Positions 43,437-52,488 of a stretch of 64,000 bases of DNA are shown piece by piece. Made by a program: the position numbers and the translations under genes. The notes under the pieces are model-generated. The model did not search any database. It was not told where the DNA came from and worked only from the letters and a program-made list of their open reading frames with translations. Origin of the DNA: an uncultured Eubacterium sp. Lineage in GTDB: Bacteria; Bacillota; Clostridia; Lachnospirales; Lachnospiraceae. Where the stretch lies: contig CAUCXT010000011.1 in assembly GCA_958446835.1 (NCBI GenBank), positions 1-64,000 on the forward strand. Direction: 5' to 3'. Each line of letters starts with the position of its first letter. The first letter of the stretch is position 1.

Positions 43437-44081
43437 TTATTCCTGTTCATTATCCTCATCAACACACTCAATTTTGCTTACCGAAACTTCGTAAGCTGTT
43501 CTCTTAATCTGGGTATCCTCATCAAGCTTCTTGGTATACTCTCTGCTCTGAACGCGTCCCCATATACGGATGTGTTCACCAATCTTGAAGCCCGCTGCAT
43601 ATCTTGCGTTACGTCCCCAAGCAATGCAAGGTATGTAGTCCGACTTGCCATACGGACGGTTGACTGCGATAAGAATATCCGCAATCTCTCTTCCGAGAGG
43701 AGTCTTTCTGTATACAGGCGGTTTGCAGATATATCCGTCAAGGAATATCTGATTGGTATTGGTAGCCTCCTGTGTCTCCTCCGCTACAGCAAATTCCCTT
43801 GCAAAAATGGAAAGTACAAGACGGTTATGATTCTCCTCGTGGCGGTTATAGGAACGGAACTGTCCTGTAGCCTCGATAATCATTCCACGATAATCCTCCG
43901 TCACATCGACCAGTCTCTCAGAAACCATAAGCGGAATAATATCCACGCTGTTGCTAAGTCGATTTACCGCGATGTCAACCATGTAGAATCCCTCCCCAAA
44001 GACCTCATGGCTGTAGGTGAAGTCCGATACAACCTCTCCTATGATAGTTACCCTGTTGTTTTCAATTACTTTGTCAAGCAT
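43437..44081 (-). CDS. Single-stranded-DNA-binding-like protein with two OB folds
   Basis: 214 residues from the ATG at 44081 (MLDKVIENNRVTIIGEVVSD), with AAGGGAG upstream; the frame is open to 44123. The first half is an OB fold (FYMVDIAVNRLSNSVDIIPL). The second half, NQIFLDGYICKPPVYRKTPL with REIADILIAVNRPYGKSDYI, is the clear SSB domain, ending in an acidic ECVDEDNEQE tail. Two tandem SSB-like folds are seen in a Clostridia-specific group. Not necessarily the essential Ssb. It is divergent from typA. Confidence 0.82.
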   Translation of the reverse strand: MLDKVIENNRVTIIGEVVSDFTYSHEVFGEGFYMVDIAVNRLSNSVDIIPLMVSERLVDVTEDYRGMIIEATGQFRSYNRHEENHNRLVLSIFAREFAVAEETQEATNTNQIFLDGYICKPPVYRKTPLGREIADILIAVNRPYGKSDYIPCIAWGRNARYAAGFKIGEHIRIWGRVQSREYTKKLDEDTQIKRTAYEVSVSKIECVDEDNEQE

Positions 44082-44504
44082 TCTTCTGTTTCTCCCTTCA
44101 TTTTTGGCGTCATCACCCCGCATAATGATTTTATGCTGTTAAAGGATGATACTGTACGCCTGATAATATCTTTATCCCTAAATATATATGCAAAATGTGT
44201 TCAAATATTCACGAAACAATAAAAAAAAAATAAAAAATTTTTAAATTCGCATAAAAACGTCCATTCTATTACATTCCACCGCGGACGTTTCCCATCATTT
44301 TACTTGTACTGTTCCACCACATAATATCACATATTTATATAAGGAAATATTTATACCGGCACCCTGTTGTAATAATAATTACACCCTATTTTCCAAATTT
44401 CTTAAATCTATACTTGTATTTATGAAAAAATGTGATAAACTAGTAAAGTTGAAAATTAGGTTTACGTTTTTAGGAGCGCCGAGGGCGCAGAAATGAGGAA
44501 ATTT
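44082..44504. other. Divergent intergenic region between the SSB-like gene and typA
   Basis: It holds a long A/T-rich run (44220-44245), an inverted repeat AAACGTCC (44254-44261) with GGACGTTT (44282-44289), and a GCGCC-gag-GGCGC hairpin at 44475-44487, close before typA. TTGTAT (44413) with TAAACT 16 bases later is a weak promoter candidate for typA. On the minus strand the inverted repeat is followed by T-rich sequence and so could attenuate the SSB-like gene. Confidence 0.4.
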
Positions 44505-46340
44505 ATGAAAACAACCCGTAATGATGTCAGAAATATTGCGATTATCGCCCATGTAGATCATGGTAAGACAACATTAGTAGATGAGCTGTTAAAGCAGAGC
44601 GGAACTTTCCGTGCCAATCAGGAAGTGGCAGAGCGAGTAATGGATTCCAATGACATAGAGCGTGAAAGAGGAATCACAATTCTTTCCAAGAACACTGCCG
44701 TATATTATAAGGATACTAAGATAAATATTATTGATACTCCGGGCCATGCCGATTTCGGTGGTGAGGTTGAACGAGTTTTAAAGATGGTCAACGGTGTTAT
44801 CCTCGTTGTCGACGCCTACGAAGGTGCCATGCCGCAGACAAAGTTCGTTTTAAGAAAAGCTCTTGAGATGGATCTTGATATAATTGTATGTGTAAATAAG
44901 ATTGACCGTCCTGAAGCGCGTCCTGACGAGGTTGTCGACGAGGTATTAGAGCTTCTCATGGACCTCAACGCAAACGACAAGCAGCTTGACTGTCCGTTCA
45001 TTTTTGCATCTGCCAAGGCAGGCTTTGCAAAGTACAAGCTTGAGGATGAGTCGAATGATATGACTCCTCTCTTTGAGACAATTTTAAAGCATATTCCTGC
45101 TCCTGAAGGCGACCCTGATGCAGACCCACAGATTCTTATCAGCACAATCGACTACAACGAATATGTAGGAAGAATCGGTGTAGGTAAGATTGACAATGGT
45201 ACAATCAAGGTTAATCAGGAGCTTATGTTAGTTAACCATCACAATCCTGATAAAAAGATGAAGGTTAAGATTGGCAAGCTCTATGAGTTCGAGGGACTCA
45301 ACAAGAAGGAAGTCAACGAGGCGACAATCGGTGCCATCGTTGCAATATCAGGTATTGCTGAGCTTCACATCGGCGATACACTCACCTCGGTAACCAACCC
45401 TGTTGCCATTCCTTTCCAGAAGATTTCAGAGCCTACCATAGCCATGAACTTCATCGTAAATGACAGTCCGCTTGCAGGCAAGGAAGGTAAATTCATCACC
45501 TCCCGCCATCTGCGTGACAGACTTTACCGTGAGCTCAACACCGATGTAAGCTTAAGAGTTGAAGATACAGAGACAACGGAAGCCTTCAAGGTGTCCGGAC
45601 GTGGTGAGCTTCATCTTTCCGTTCTTATTGAGAACATGCGCCGTGAGGGCTATGAGTTCGCAGTAAGCAAGGCTGAGGTTCTCTACCACTTCGATGAGCG
45701 AGGTCAGAAGCTTGAGCCGATGGAGATTGCATACGTTGATGTTCCGGATGAGTTCTCCGGTACAGTTATCCAGAAGCTAAGCAACCGTAAGGGTGAGTTA
45801 AACGGTATGTCCCCTGCGAACGGCGGCTACACAAGACTTGAGTTCTCAATCCCTGCACGTGGTCTTATCGGCTACAGAGGTGAATTCATGACTGATACCA
45901 AGGGTAATGGTATCTTAAATACAACCTTCGACGGCTATGGCCCATACAAGGGAGACATCCAGTACCGTAAGCAGGGCTCCCTCATCGCGAGCGAGGCCGG
46001 CGAGACTGTAACCTACGGTCTTTATAATGCACAGGAGAGAGGTACTCTCTTCGTTGGTCCGGGCGAGCAGGTATACGGCGGAATGATAGTCGGCCAGAAC
46101 GGCAAGGCTGAGGATATCGAGGTTAACGTATGTAAGAAGAAGCAGCTCACCAACACACGTTCTTCAAGTGCTGATGAGGCTCTCCGTCTCACACCACCTA
46201 GAGTATTAAGCCTTGAGCAGGCTCTTGAGTTCATCGACACAGACGAGCTTCTTGAGATTACACCTAAGAACCTTCGTATCCGCAAGAAGATTCTTGACGG
46301 AACAGCAAGATACCGCGCTAAGAGAAACGCATCCAACTAA
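44505..46340 (+). CDS. typA: Ribosome-associated GTPase TypA/BipA
   Basis: 611 residues from the ATG at 44505 with GAGG 6 bases upstream; an ATG at 44493 is also in frame. G-domain motifs are complete: AHVDHGKTTLVDELL (P loop), RERGITILSKNTA (switch I), DTPGHADFGGEVERVL and VNKIDRPEARPDEV. EF-G-like domains III and V follow, then the BipA-specific C-terminus (RGLIGYRGEFMTDTKGNGI). It binds the 70S ribosome and helps 50S assembly and stress growth. It is plus strand and monocistronic, ending at a GGGACA repeat. Confidence 0.96.
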   Translation: MKTTRNDVRNIAIIAHVDHGKTTLVDELLKQSGTFRANQEVAERVMDSNDIERERGITILSKNTAVYYKDTKINIIDTPGHADFGGEVERVLKMVNGVILVVDAYEGAMPQTKFVLRKALEMDLDIIVCVNKIDRPEARPDEVVDEVLELLMDLNANDKQLDCPFIFASAKAGFAKYKLEDESNDMTPLFETILKHIPAPEGDPDADPQILISTIDYNEYVGRIGVGKIDNGTIKVNQELMLVNHHNPDKKMKVKIGKLYEFEGLNKKEVNEATIGAIVAISGIAELHIGDTLTSVTNPVAIPFQKISEPTIAMNFIVNDSPLAGKEGKFITSRHLRDRLYRELNTDVSLRVEDTETTEAFKVSGRGELHLSVLIENMRREGYEFAVSKAEVLYHFDERGQKLEPMEIAYVDVPDEFSGTVIQKLSNRKGELNGMSPANGGYTRLEFSIPARGLIGYRGEFMTDTKGNGILNTTFDGYGPYKGDIQYRKQGSLIASEAGETVTYGLYNAQERGTLFVGPGEQVYGGMIVGQNGKAEDIEVNVCKKKQLTNTRSSSADEALRLTPPRVLSLEQALEFIDTDELLEITPKNLRIRKKILDGTARYRAKRNASN

Positions 46341-46341
46341 A

Positions 46342-46401
46342 TGGGACAGGGGTCTGATTCCATGTCCCAGTTCTGGGACACGGGGTCAGACCCCTGTCCC
46401 A
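46342..46401. repeat. GGGACA nested inverted repeat after typA
   Basis: TGGGACAGGGGTCTGA (46342-46357) and TCAGACCCCTGTCCCA (46386-46401) are exact 16-bp complements, and between them TGTCCCAG-tt-CTGGGACA forms an inner 8-bp hairpin. It starts one base after the typA stop and may serve as its terminator, though no T-tract follows. Same family as the repeats at 8796 and 29001. Confidence 0.7.
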
Positions 46402-46628
46402 AACACATTTCTCAGGCACAGCGCTCCCCAGCCTGTTCTCTTAGAGGGTACCGGTTCGCCGGGCAGATGTCTTGCAGTTCTTATAAGGTATGCCTTCACT
46501 TTCTCACCGTACAGATATGTGTCATTCCGTTTAACAATCCCCTCTTGTGTCAAGTAGTTGCAGAAAAGTTTTTGAAGATTTTTTAATAGATTTATTGGGA
46601 TTGTAGGCTCTGGATGGCTCAAAAACAA
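46386..46628 (-). pseudogene. C-terminal fragment resembling an S8 (subtilisin-like) peptidase
   Basis: 80 codons with the stretch EGIVKRNDTYLYGEKVKAYL, then RTARHLPGEPVPSKRTGWGA and LCLRN, which resembles the C-terminal end of S8 peptidases of Clostridia as I remember them. There is no catalytic triad. The upstream part (MFLSHPEPTIPINLLKNLQK) does not fit that family, and the last codons come from the GGGACA repeat. It lies just outside the left end of the mobile element, so it may be a gene cut by the element or older debris. Confidence 0.5.
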
Positions 46629-46695
46629 TAGGGTGAGTTAAGTTATTGCTAACAAAACAACTCTATTCTGTTAAATAAATGCAAATATTTTAAAA

Positions 46696-46733
46696 CGCCA
46701 TCCAAAAGTCCTTTGCAAGAACTTTGGATGACG
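46696..46733 (-). terminator. Hairpin after the last serine recombinase
   Basis: On the minus strand CGTCATCCAAAGTTC pairs with GGACTTTTGGATGGCG, with G-U pairs and one bulge, around TTGCAAA, followed by TTTT. It lies 75 bases after the recombinase stop and so is probably its terminator or part of the left end of the element. Confidence 0.55.
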
Positions 46734-46807
46734 CTCCTATTCCTTATCTCAATTTATCACAATATATTGTAACCAACTAATTCTAACTTCTTATCTATAA
46801 CTGTTGT

Positions 46808-48358
46808 TTAAGCAACATTGTTCCTGAACTTCCATCTAATCTCCACGTTCTTCTCATCCCACACTACAACCTTCTCCACAAATGCATCCACCACATCCTG
46901 ATTCAACTCTGTAATGTCACCCCCTCCCCATTTGTGCCTTTCTTCTTCATTAGTCTCTGTAATCTTATTTTTTATCTTCTCCAACCGACCTTCTAATCTG
47001 CCCTTCTCCACTGTCAACTTCTCCTCTTTCCCCCTCAAAAGCTCCATAAATTTTCTATATTCATCCACTAAAATTTTTTCACTTCTGTACTTCTCATACC
47101 CCTCCATTTTCTCTGCTTCTATCTGCTGTACTTCTGCATCAATCCTATTGATCTTCTGTATAACACTTTCATATCTCTCCCTCAGTTGTACAGAACAATC
47201 TTGCTGCCATTTTGATACCTCTTCCTGTTTCAATATCTCCTGCTGCAACATATACAAAATCATCTGTTCTATAAACATCACATTTACTTTCTTCACGCAT
47301 TCTGGTGAATCGGTTTTATATCTGGTTGCACAGAAAAAATATGGATTCGATGAGTGTTCAATCTTCAGATTTTTACCACAGCACCCGCAGACAATCTTTC
47401 CCGTCAATGGATGCTTTTCTCTCTTTTGCACAGACTTTTTTCTTCCTCTGCTTTGCTGTACCATTTTAAATGTCTCCCGATCTATAATTGCCTCATGATG
47501 ATTATAATATATTTTCCATTCACTTCTCGGCTTTAATCTTGCTTTTCCACCAACCGCATTGGTTTCATATTTTCCATACACCCAATCCCCTGCATAAAAA
47601 TCATTCCGTAACATCTGGCAAATCGTAGAACCATCCCACAGAAATCTATTTCCTTTGGGTTTCATCATAGTAATTCCACGCTTTATTTTATATTCCATTG
47701 GCGTCATAACACCTTCCTCATTAAATAGTTTTGCTATTTTACTGGAAGAATACCCTTCCAATGTCATTTGAAATATTCTTCTGATGATCCCCGCCTCTGG
47801 TTCTACTGGCTCAAGCAAATGACAATCCTCTTTAGACTTCATATATCCAAAAGGTGTGCTTCCATTGGCATAGATCCCCTTTTCACGTTTCATTTCCAAT
47901 GTTGATTTTACTTTTACAGAAATGTCTTTCGCATATAAATCATTAACCAAATACTTAAAGGCTGTATCCATACCTGCTGATTTCCCAATATAATCATTAC
48001 TGTCATAATGATCATTCACAGAAATAAATCTTATACCTAAAAAGGGAAATATCTGCTCCAAGTACGCTCCCATCTCTATGTAATCTCTGGAAAATCTGGA
48101 AAAATCTTTCACTATAATGCAATCTATTTTTGCTTCTTTCGCATTCTCCAATAATTCCTTAACGGAAGGACGATCAAAATTTGTTCCCGAATATCCATCA
48201 TCCACAAATTCCATGACTTCAGTTTTTACGTTCACAAACTTGTCTAGTATAAATTTTCTCAACAAAAGTCTTTGATTTAATATGCTATTGCTTTCTTCCT
48301 CGATTTCCTTATCTTCCATAGATAATCTCATATACAGTGCAATTCTCACTTCAATCAC
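46808..48358 (-). CDS. Large serine recombinase (third of three)
   Basis: 516 residues from the GTG at 48358, one base after the stop of the preceding gene and with GGAGATAG upstream. The resolvase domain starts VRIALYMRLSMEDKE, with the nucleophile serine in RLS and DDGYSGTNFDRPSVKELL and KDFSRFSRDYIEMG. Then come the recombinase domain (GSTPFGYMKSKEDCHLLEP), a zinc ribbon (CGCCGKNLKIEHSSNPYFFC) and a coiled coil. It excises and inserts DNA at short target sites, usually through a 2-bp crossover core. It is nearest the left end of the element. Confidence 0.9.
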   Translation of the reverse strand: MIEVRIALYMRLSMEDKEIEEESNSILNQRLLLRKFILDKFVNVKTEVMEFVDDGYSGTNFDRPSVKELLENAKEAKIDCIIVKDFSRFSRDYIEMGAYLEQIFPFLGIRFISVNDHYDSNDYIGKSAGMDTAFKYLVNDLYAKDISVKVKSTLEMKREKGIYANGSTPFGYMKSKEDCHLLEPVEPEAGIIRRIFQMTLEGYSSSKIAKLFNEEGVMTPMEYKIKRGITMMKPKGNRFLWDGSTICQMLRNDFYAGDWVYGKYETNAVGGKARLKPRSEWKIYYNHHEAIIDRETFKMVQQSRGRKKSVQKREKHPLTGKIVCGCCGKNLKIEHSSNPYFFCATRYKTDSPECVKKVNVMFIEQMILYMLQQEILKQEEVSKWQQDCSVQLRERYESVIQKINRIDAEVQQIEAEKMEGYEKYRSEKILVDEYRKFMELLRGKEEKLTVEKGRLEGRLEKIKNKITETNEEERHKWGGGDITELNQDVVDAFVEKVVVWDEKNVEIRWKFRNNVA

Positions 48359-48359
48359 T

Positions 48360-50009
48360 TTACCTATCTCCTTTCTTCTCCGGCAGTAATTCAGACTTTT
48401 TGAAAAAAAACTGTACCTCCAGCCGAGCATCTGCATAAACATCAATTCGTTTTATCAGGGTATGAATTAAATCATAATTCAACGCCTCTCCCTCTTTACA
48501 TCTCACTAAAGCACGAATAATTTTATTTTCACGCTCTGCTCTCTCATCAATTTGATTCTGTCTCTCCTGTATTTCAAGTATTGATTTCTCTAAAGCACTC
48601 CTTACACCTTCCATTTTCTCTTTATAGTTCAGAAATTGTTCCTTAGAAATTTTCTTCTGCCGATATTCCATATAAGTCTTGCTCAAATCTAAGCTAATAC
48701 TTTCCATCTGTTCCTCTGCGCTTTTCTGCGCTTTAGAAAGTTGCAGCTTTTTCTTCTGTGCAATTTCATTGTTATACGAAGTGTAATCCTTTGCTCGAAA
48801 AGAACTAAGCATATATTCTTTTTTCAAAACCTGTAGAACAATTTCTTCTATCATTTTCATAGGAATATAATGGCTATCACATCTATCCTCATCAATCCTA
48901 CCAATGTTAGTACATCCATACACATATCTTCGTAACACCTGATTATAAGATTGCTTTTTAGAGGTACAAACTCTTCTTAACTTATGCCCACACTCTCCGC
49001 AATACAGGATATCCCGAAAAATATCTGGTTCCTGCAACTCTTTCGTATAAAAAATCTTTTTCTCTGATTTTCTTTCTTCAAAAGATGTATTCACACGATA
49101 AAACAACTCTTTCGATACGATTCCCTCATGTGCGTTTTCAATAATAATAGGCTCTTTTACCTTCCCACCTTTTTGAATCAGAGTTCCAATATAAATTGGA
49201 TTTGTCAACATTGCTGTCAAAGTCACTTCTGACCATTGTTTTAAAGTTTCTCCGTTTTGGCAATAGACATGTTTAGTTTTCTGATATTCTGTCGGTCTAT
49301 GAACTTTCAATTCATATAAAAATTTTATAATTTCTGAAATTCTTTTTCCCGAATCATACATTTCATATACTCTCTGAACAATCGTACTGGTTTCCTTCTC
49401 TTTGGACAGTACACACTTATCCTGAATCTTATGCTTTTCATATCCATAAGCAGGGATGCCTCCGATGTAGCTTCCATTTTCCAACTTTGCCCTTTTAGAA
49501 CTTTCAACACGCTGTGAAATATCTTTAGCATACAACTCATTAACAATATTTTTAAGATTGACTTTCATTTTCCCATTACCATCTACTGGGTTCTCACTAT
49601 CGTAATGATCCGTCACGGAAATAAATCTCACTCCCATAAATGGAAAAATTCTTTCTAAGTAATTTCCAGTTTCAATATAATCACGAGCAAATCTCGAAAA
49701 ATCTTTTACCACCACACAGTTTATTTTCTTTTTCCGAATATCTTGCAGCATCCTCTGAAAATCAGGTCTATCAAAATTTGTACCTGTTGTTCCCAAATCA
49801 GAATACACTTCTACGATTATCATATTTGGTAAACTCTCAATATGCTTTCGTGCAATTTCTATCTGGCTTTCAATGGATTCATTTTTCTTTTCCGTACTAT
49901 CCACTGACAACCTTGCATAAATTCCCACCCGAAAAACCTTTCCAGTTTCATATTCCGTTAGATTTCGATTTTCCAAATTCTCTTTTTTTCTCTTAGATGT
50001 TCTTGCCAT
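48360..50009 (-). CDS. Large serine recombinase (second of three)
   Basis: 549 residues with a lysine-rich start (MARTSKRKKENLENRN), the resolvase motif VGIYARLSVDSTEKKNESIE, DLGTTGTNFDRPDFQRML and VVVKDFSRFARDYIETGNYL, then the recombinase domain (GGIPAYGYEKHKIQDKCVL), a zinc ribbon (CGECGHKLRRVCTSKKQ) and a coiled coil. TGTTGTNF replaces the usual DGYSGTNF. Its ATG abuts the stop of the gene at 50010, so the three form one operon. Confidence 0.9.
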   Translation of the reverse strand: MARTSKRKKENLENRNLTEYETGKVFRVGIYARLSVDSTEKKNESIESQIEIARKHIESLPNMIIVEVYSDLGTTGTNFDRPDFQRMLQDIRKKKINCVVVKDFSRFARDYIETGNYLERIFPFMGVRFISVTDHYDSENPVDGNGKMKVNLKNIVNELYAKDISQRVESSKRAKLENGSYIGGIPAYGYEKHKIQDKCVLSKEKETSTIVQRVYEMYDSGKRISEIIKFLYELKVHRPTEYQKTKHVYCQNGETLKQWSEVTLTAMLTNPIYIGTLIQKGGKVKEPIIIENAHEGIVSKELFYRVNTSFEERKSEKKIFYTKELQEPDIFRDILYCGECGHKLRRVCTSKKQSYNQVLRRYVYGCTNIGRIDEDRCDSHYIPMKMIEEIVLQVLKKEYMLSSFRAKDYTSYNNEIAQKKKLQLSKAQKSAEEQMESISLDLSKTYMEYRQKKISKEQFLNYKEKMEGVRSALEKSILEIQERQNQIDERAERENKIIRALVRCKEGEALNYDLIHTLIKRIDVYADARLEVQFFFKKSELLPEKKGDR

Positions 50010-51668
50010 TTAGACCACCTCTTTCACAGTTTCTGATTGTGATGAAAGAAATTCCGACAACACCAACATCTTTTCCATTTCTTCCTGACAGCAAAACTGT
50101 ACCGCTACTTTTTTCTCTTCATACACTTCTATCCGATCCACAAAGGATAATAAAGTCTCCCTATCTAATGTAGTAACACGCATGGTCTCTTTCAGCCGTT
50201 CCAGTTTTACACCTGATTGTATCCCTTTATAAAACAGTCTGTTTAACATCTCTTCCTGTTTCTCAAGCGCCTGCTCTGTCTCCATGTATTGCTTTTCATA
50301 AATCGCACTAAAATTCTTAAAGTCTGCCTGCGTAATTACTCCCATCTTCAAATCTTCATAAAGTCCCGCCCGCAGCTCCAGATATTTTTCCTGTTCATTC
50401 CTTAATCGAGCAATCTCTTTATCAAATCCGACCACATCCTCAAAGTTCATTTCCTTTGTCTGGATATACTGCATCTGCCGATTTACATCAATCAGAAGTT
50501 CAACCTGGGACTGTATGATCCGGAATACCACTTTTTTTAAATCTGCTTCTGAAATACTGTGTCTGCTACATCCCTCACTCCGATTTCTCGTAGAACAGAT
50601 ATAATATATTTTTTCCGTCCCCTTATATCTATTTATTCGGCGTACCATAGGTTCTTTACAATCTCCGCAAAACAGGAGTCCCGAAAACATGTGCGCTTTT
50701 TCTTTTCCTTTCCCTGCTCTGGTATCGACTTTTAAAAGCCGCTGCACATTTTGGTAATCCTCTTTGGAAACGATTGCCTCATGCGTGCCTTCCACCTTAA
50801 ACCACTCAGACTCTGGCTTTTCTAAAATCTTATCTACCTTATAATTGACTTTCTCCCGTTTTCCCTGTACCATCGTCCCGGTGTAAATCTCATTCGTTAA
50901 AATACGCTTTACCGCCACCGCAGACCATTTGGATACGATTCCTGCATGAAACCCTGTGGCATAATGCTCTCCGTGGGATTTCTTATATTCCAATGGAGAG
51001 AAAATTCCATTCTCATTCAGTCGGTTTGCAATGGCAAGGTTGCTCATGCCGTCCAGTTTCCATGTGAAAATATTTTTTACAATCTTTGCCGCATATTCAT
51101 CTATAACCAGCTTATTTTTATCTTCATGGTCTTTCTGATATCCATAGACCGCAAATGCCCCGATAAATTTCCCTTTCTCCCGTTTTATTTTCTGATGTGA
51201 TTTTACTTTTTCTGAAATATCCTGACAGTAGGAATCATTCACAAAGTTTTTGACCGGAATCACAAGAGATGTGGTACTCTGGTCCGCAGTCAGACTATCA
51301 TAATGATCTGTGATTGCAATGAAACGCACAGAAAAAGCCGGGAAGGTCTTTTGAATGAACCGCCCGGCTTCAATATAATCTCGTCCAAATCTGGATAAAT
51401 CTTTTACAACGACACAATTTACATTTCCATTTTCAATGTCCGCCATCATTCTTTTAAAATCTGGTCGGTCAAAGTTGGCTCCCGAATATCCGTCATCAAT
51501 ATAAATATCGAATAACTCCATATCCGGCTGTTCTCTTACAAAGGAACGTGCCAGCTCACGTTGGGATGAAATACTGTCACTTTCTCGTTTTGCGCTGCCA
51601 TCAATATCTTCATCATCCCTCGACAAACGAAGATAGATCGCAGTATGGTAACATACATTTTTCTGCAT
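50010..51668 (-). CDS. Large serine recombinase (first of three)
   Basis: 552 residues: HTAIYLRLSRDDEDIDGSAK (catalytic serine), YIDDGYSGANFDRPDFKRMM, VVKDLSRFGRDYIEAGRFIQ, recombinase domain (GAFAVYGYQKDHEDKNKLVI), zinc ribbon (CGDCKEPMVRRINRYKGTEK) and a C-terminal coiled coil. AGGAGG precedes the ATG. Three adjacent distinct members are typical of a class of Clostridia ICEs in which more than one recombinase may be needed for integration or excision. Confidence 0.92.
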   Translation of the reverse strand: MQKNVCYHTAIYLRLSRDDEDIDGSAKRESDSISSQRELARSFVREQPDMELFDIYIDDGYSGANFDRPDFKRMMADIENGNVNCVVVKDLSRFGRDYIEAGRFIQKTFPAFSVRFIAITDHYDSLTADQSTTSLVIPVKNFVNDSYCQDISEKVKSHQKIKREKGKFIGAFAVYGYQKDHEDKNKLVIDEYAAKIVKNIFTWKLDGMSNLAIANRLNENGIFSPLEYKKSHGEHYATGFHAGIVSKWSAVAVKRILTNEIYTGTMVQGKREKVNYKVDKILEKPESEWFKVEGTHEAIVSKEDYQNVQRLLKVDTRAGKGKEKAHMFSGLLFCGDCKEPMVRRINRYKGTEKIYYICSTRNRSEGCSRHSISEADLKKVVFRIIQSQVELLIDVNRQMQYIQTKEMNFEDVVGFDKEIARLRNEQEKYLELRAGLYEDLKMGVITQADFKNFSAIYEKQYMETEQALEKQEEMLNRLFYKGIQSGVKLERLKETMRVTTLDRETLLSFVDRIEVYEEKKVAVQFCCQEEMEKMLVLSEFLSSQSETVKEVV

Positions 51669-51816
51669 TTTGTTTCCTCCTGATTTTACTATTTTGATTT
51701 CAGTCAGTCGAACCTGTCCTACGAGATTCTTTCTTATAGTAATTTCAGGATTTCACTGTTTTGTCCTGCATTTAAATTACCATGACATCCTGATATTGTA
51801 AAGAGCAAATTCAACT

Positions 51817-52086
51817 TTAATATTTCGTTTCTGCGATTTTTGAAATATACTGTTTCATCCGGTCATTCAGCGTCTCTTTACAGTCAGAATATCCAATCTT
51901 CACAACATACTCGCCCACCCGGACAAGATAAGGGTTATGTACCTGTTCCACATATTCTTTCACTCTTTTTTGTACTGACTGTTTCGTATCAATCTCAATT
52001 TCACTAATATCCACAAGCTCATCTGGATTTACTTCTTTTATATTTACACGCTTCAATTCCTGCAAAGTTTTCCCATCCAAAAGCAT
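51817..52086 (-). CDS. DUF6870-like ICE accessory protein
   Basis: 89 residues: KRVNIKEVNPDELVDISEIE, then VQKRVKEYVEQVHNPYLVRV with GEYVVKIGYSDCKETLNDRM. This pattern of VNPDELVDI, NPYxxxxG and ETLxDRM is that of small proteins (DUF6870) found beside serine recombinases in Firmicutes ICEs. AGGAAGGGGG is just upstream of the ATG. Function unknown; perhaps a recombination directionality or regulatory helper. Confidence 0.7.
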   Translation of the reverse strand: MLLDGKTLQELKRVNIKEVNPDELVDISEIEIDTKQSVQKRVKEYVEQVHNPYLVRVGEYVVKIGYSDCKETLNDRMKQYISKIAETKY

Positions 52087-52488
52087 AACCCCCTTCCTAT
52101 TTGAGATTCTATGCGTCCAGAAACTTGTCTCATTCTAAAAAACATTTTTCTTTTTTCAAGGTTCATCCTTACATAAACCCAATCCCAGCGCATGAAAAAA
52201 ACAAGCATCGAAAAGATTTTCTTTTTTCTGCTTGTTTCTTAACCTCTCCCAAACAAGGTTATTGAAGGGGAAAAACATTTCAGAGCAAGATTCGCCTATG
52301 TCCGACAATAACCCATTTCCGGGTTTTTGCAGACTTGGCATTTCTTGATGGGGATTTCGCTCCCCATTCCCTCGATATAAAACCTGTACTTAAAATTTGC
52401 AGGTTGGCTCTCACAAAAAGTTGTGTTCGCAGCGCAATACCGAGGTATTGACGATGTACATACGCACGAAGAAGAAAGGAGGCTTCCT
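52087..52488. other. Candidate origin of transfer region upstream of mobC
   Basis: This 400 bp gap between divergent genes contains three perfect inverted repeats: AACCC-atttcc-GGGTT (52310-52325), ATGGGGA-tttcgc-TCCCCAT (52348-52367) and CAATACC-ga-GGTATTG (52435-52450). Inverted repeats just upstream of mobC and a relaxase gene are the usual form of an oriT. The nic site cannot be placed from sequence alone. A 61-codon minus-strand frame at 52156-52341 looks accidental. Confidence 0.5.
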
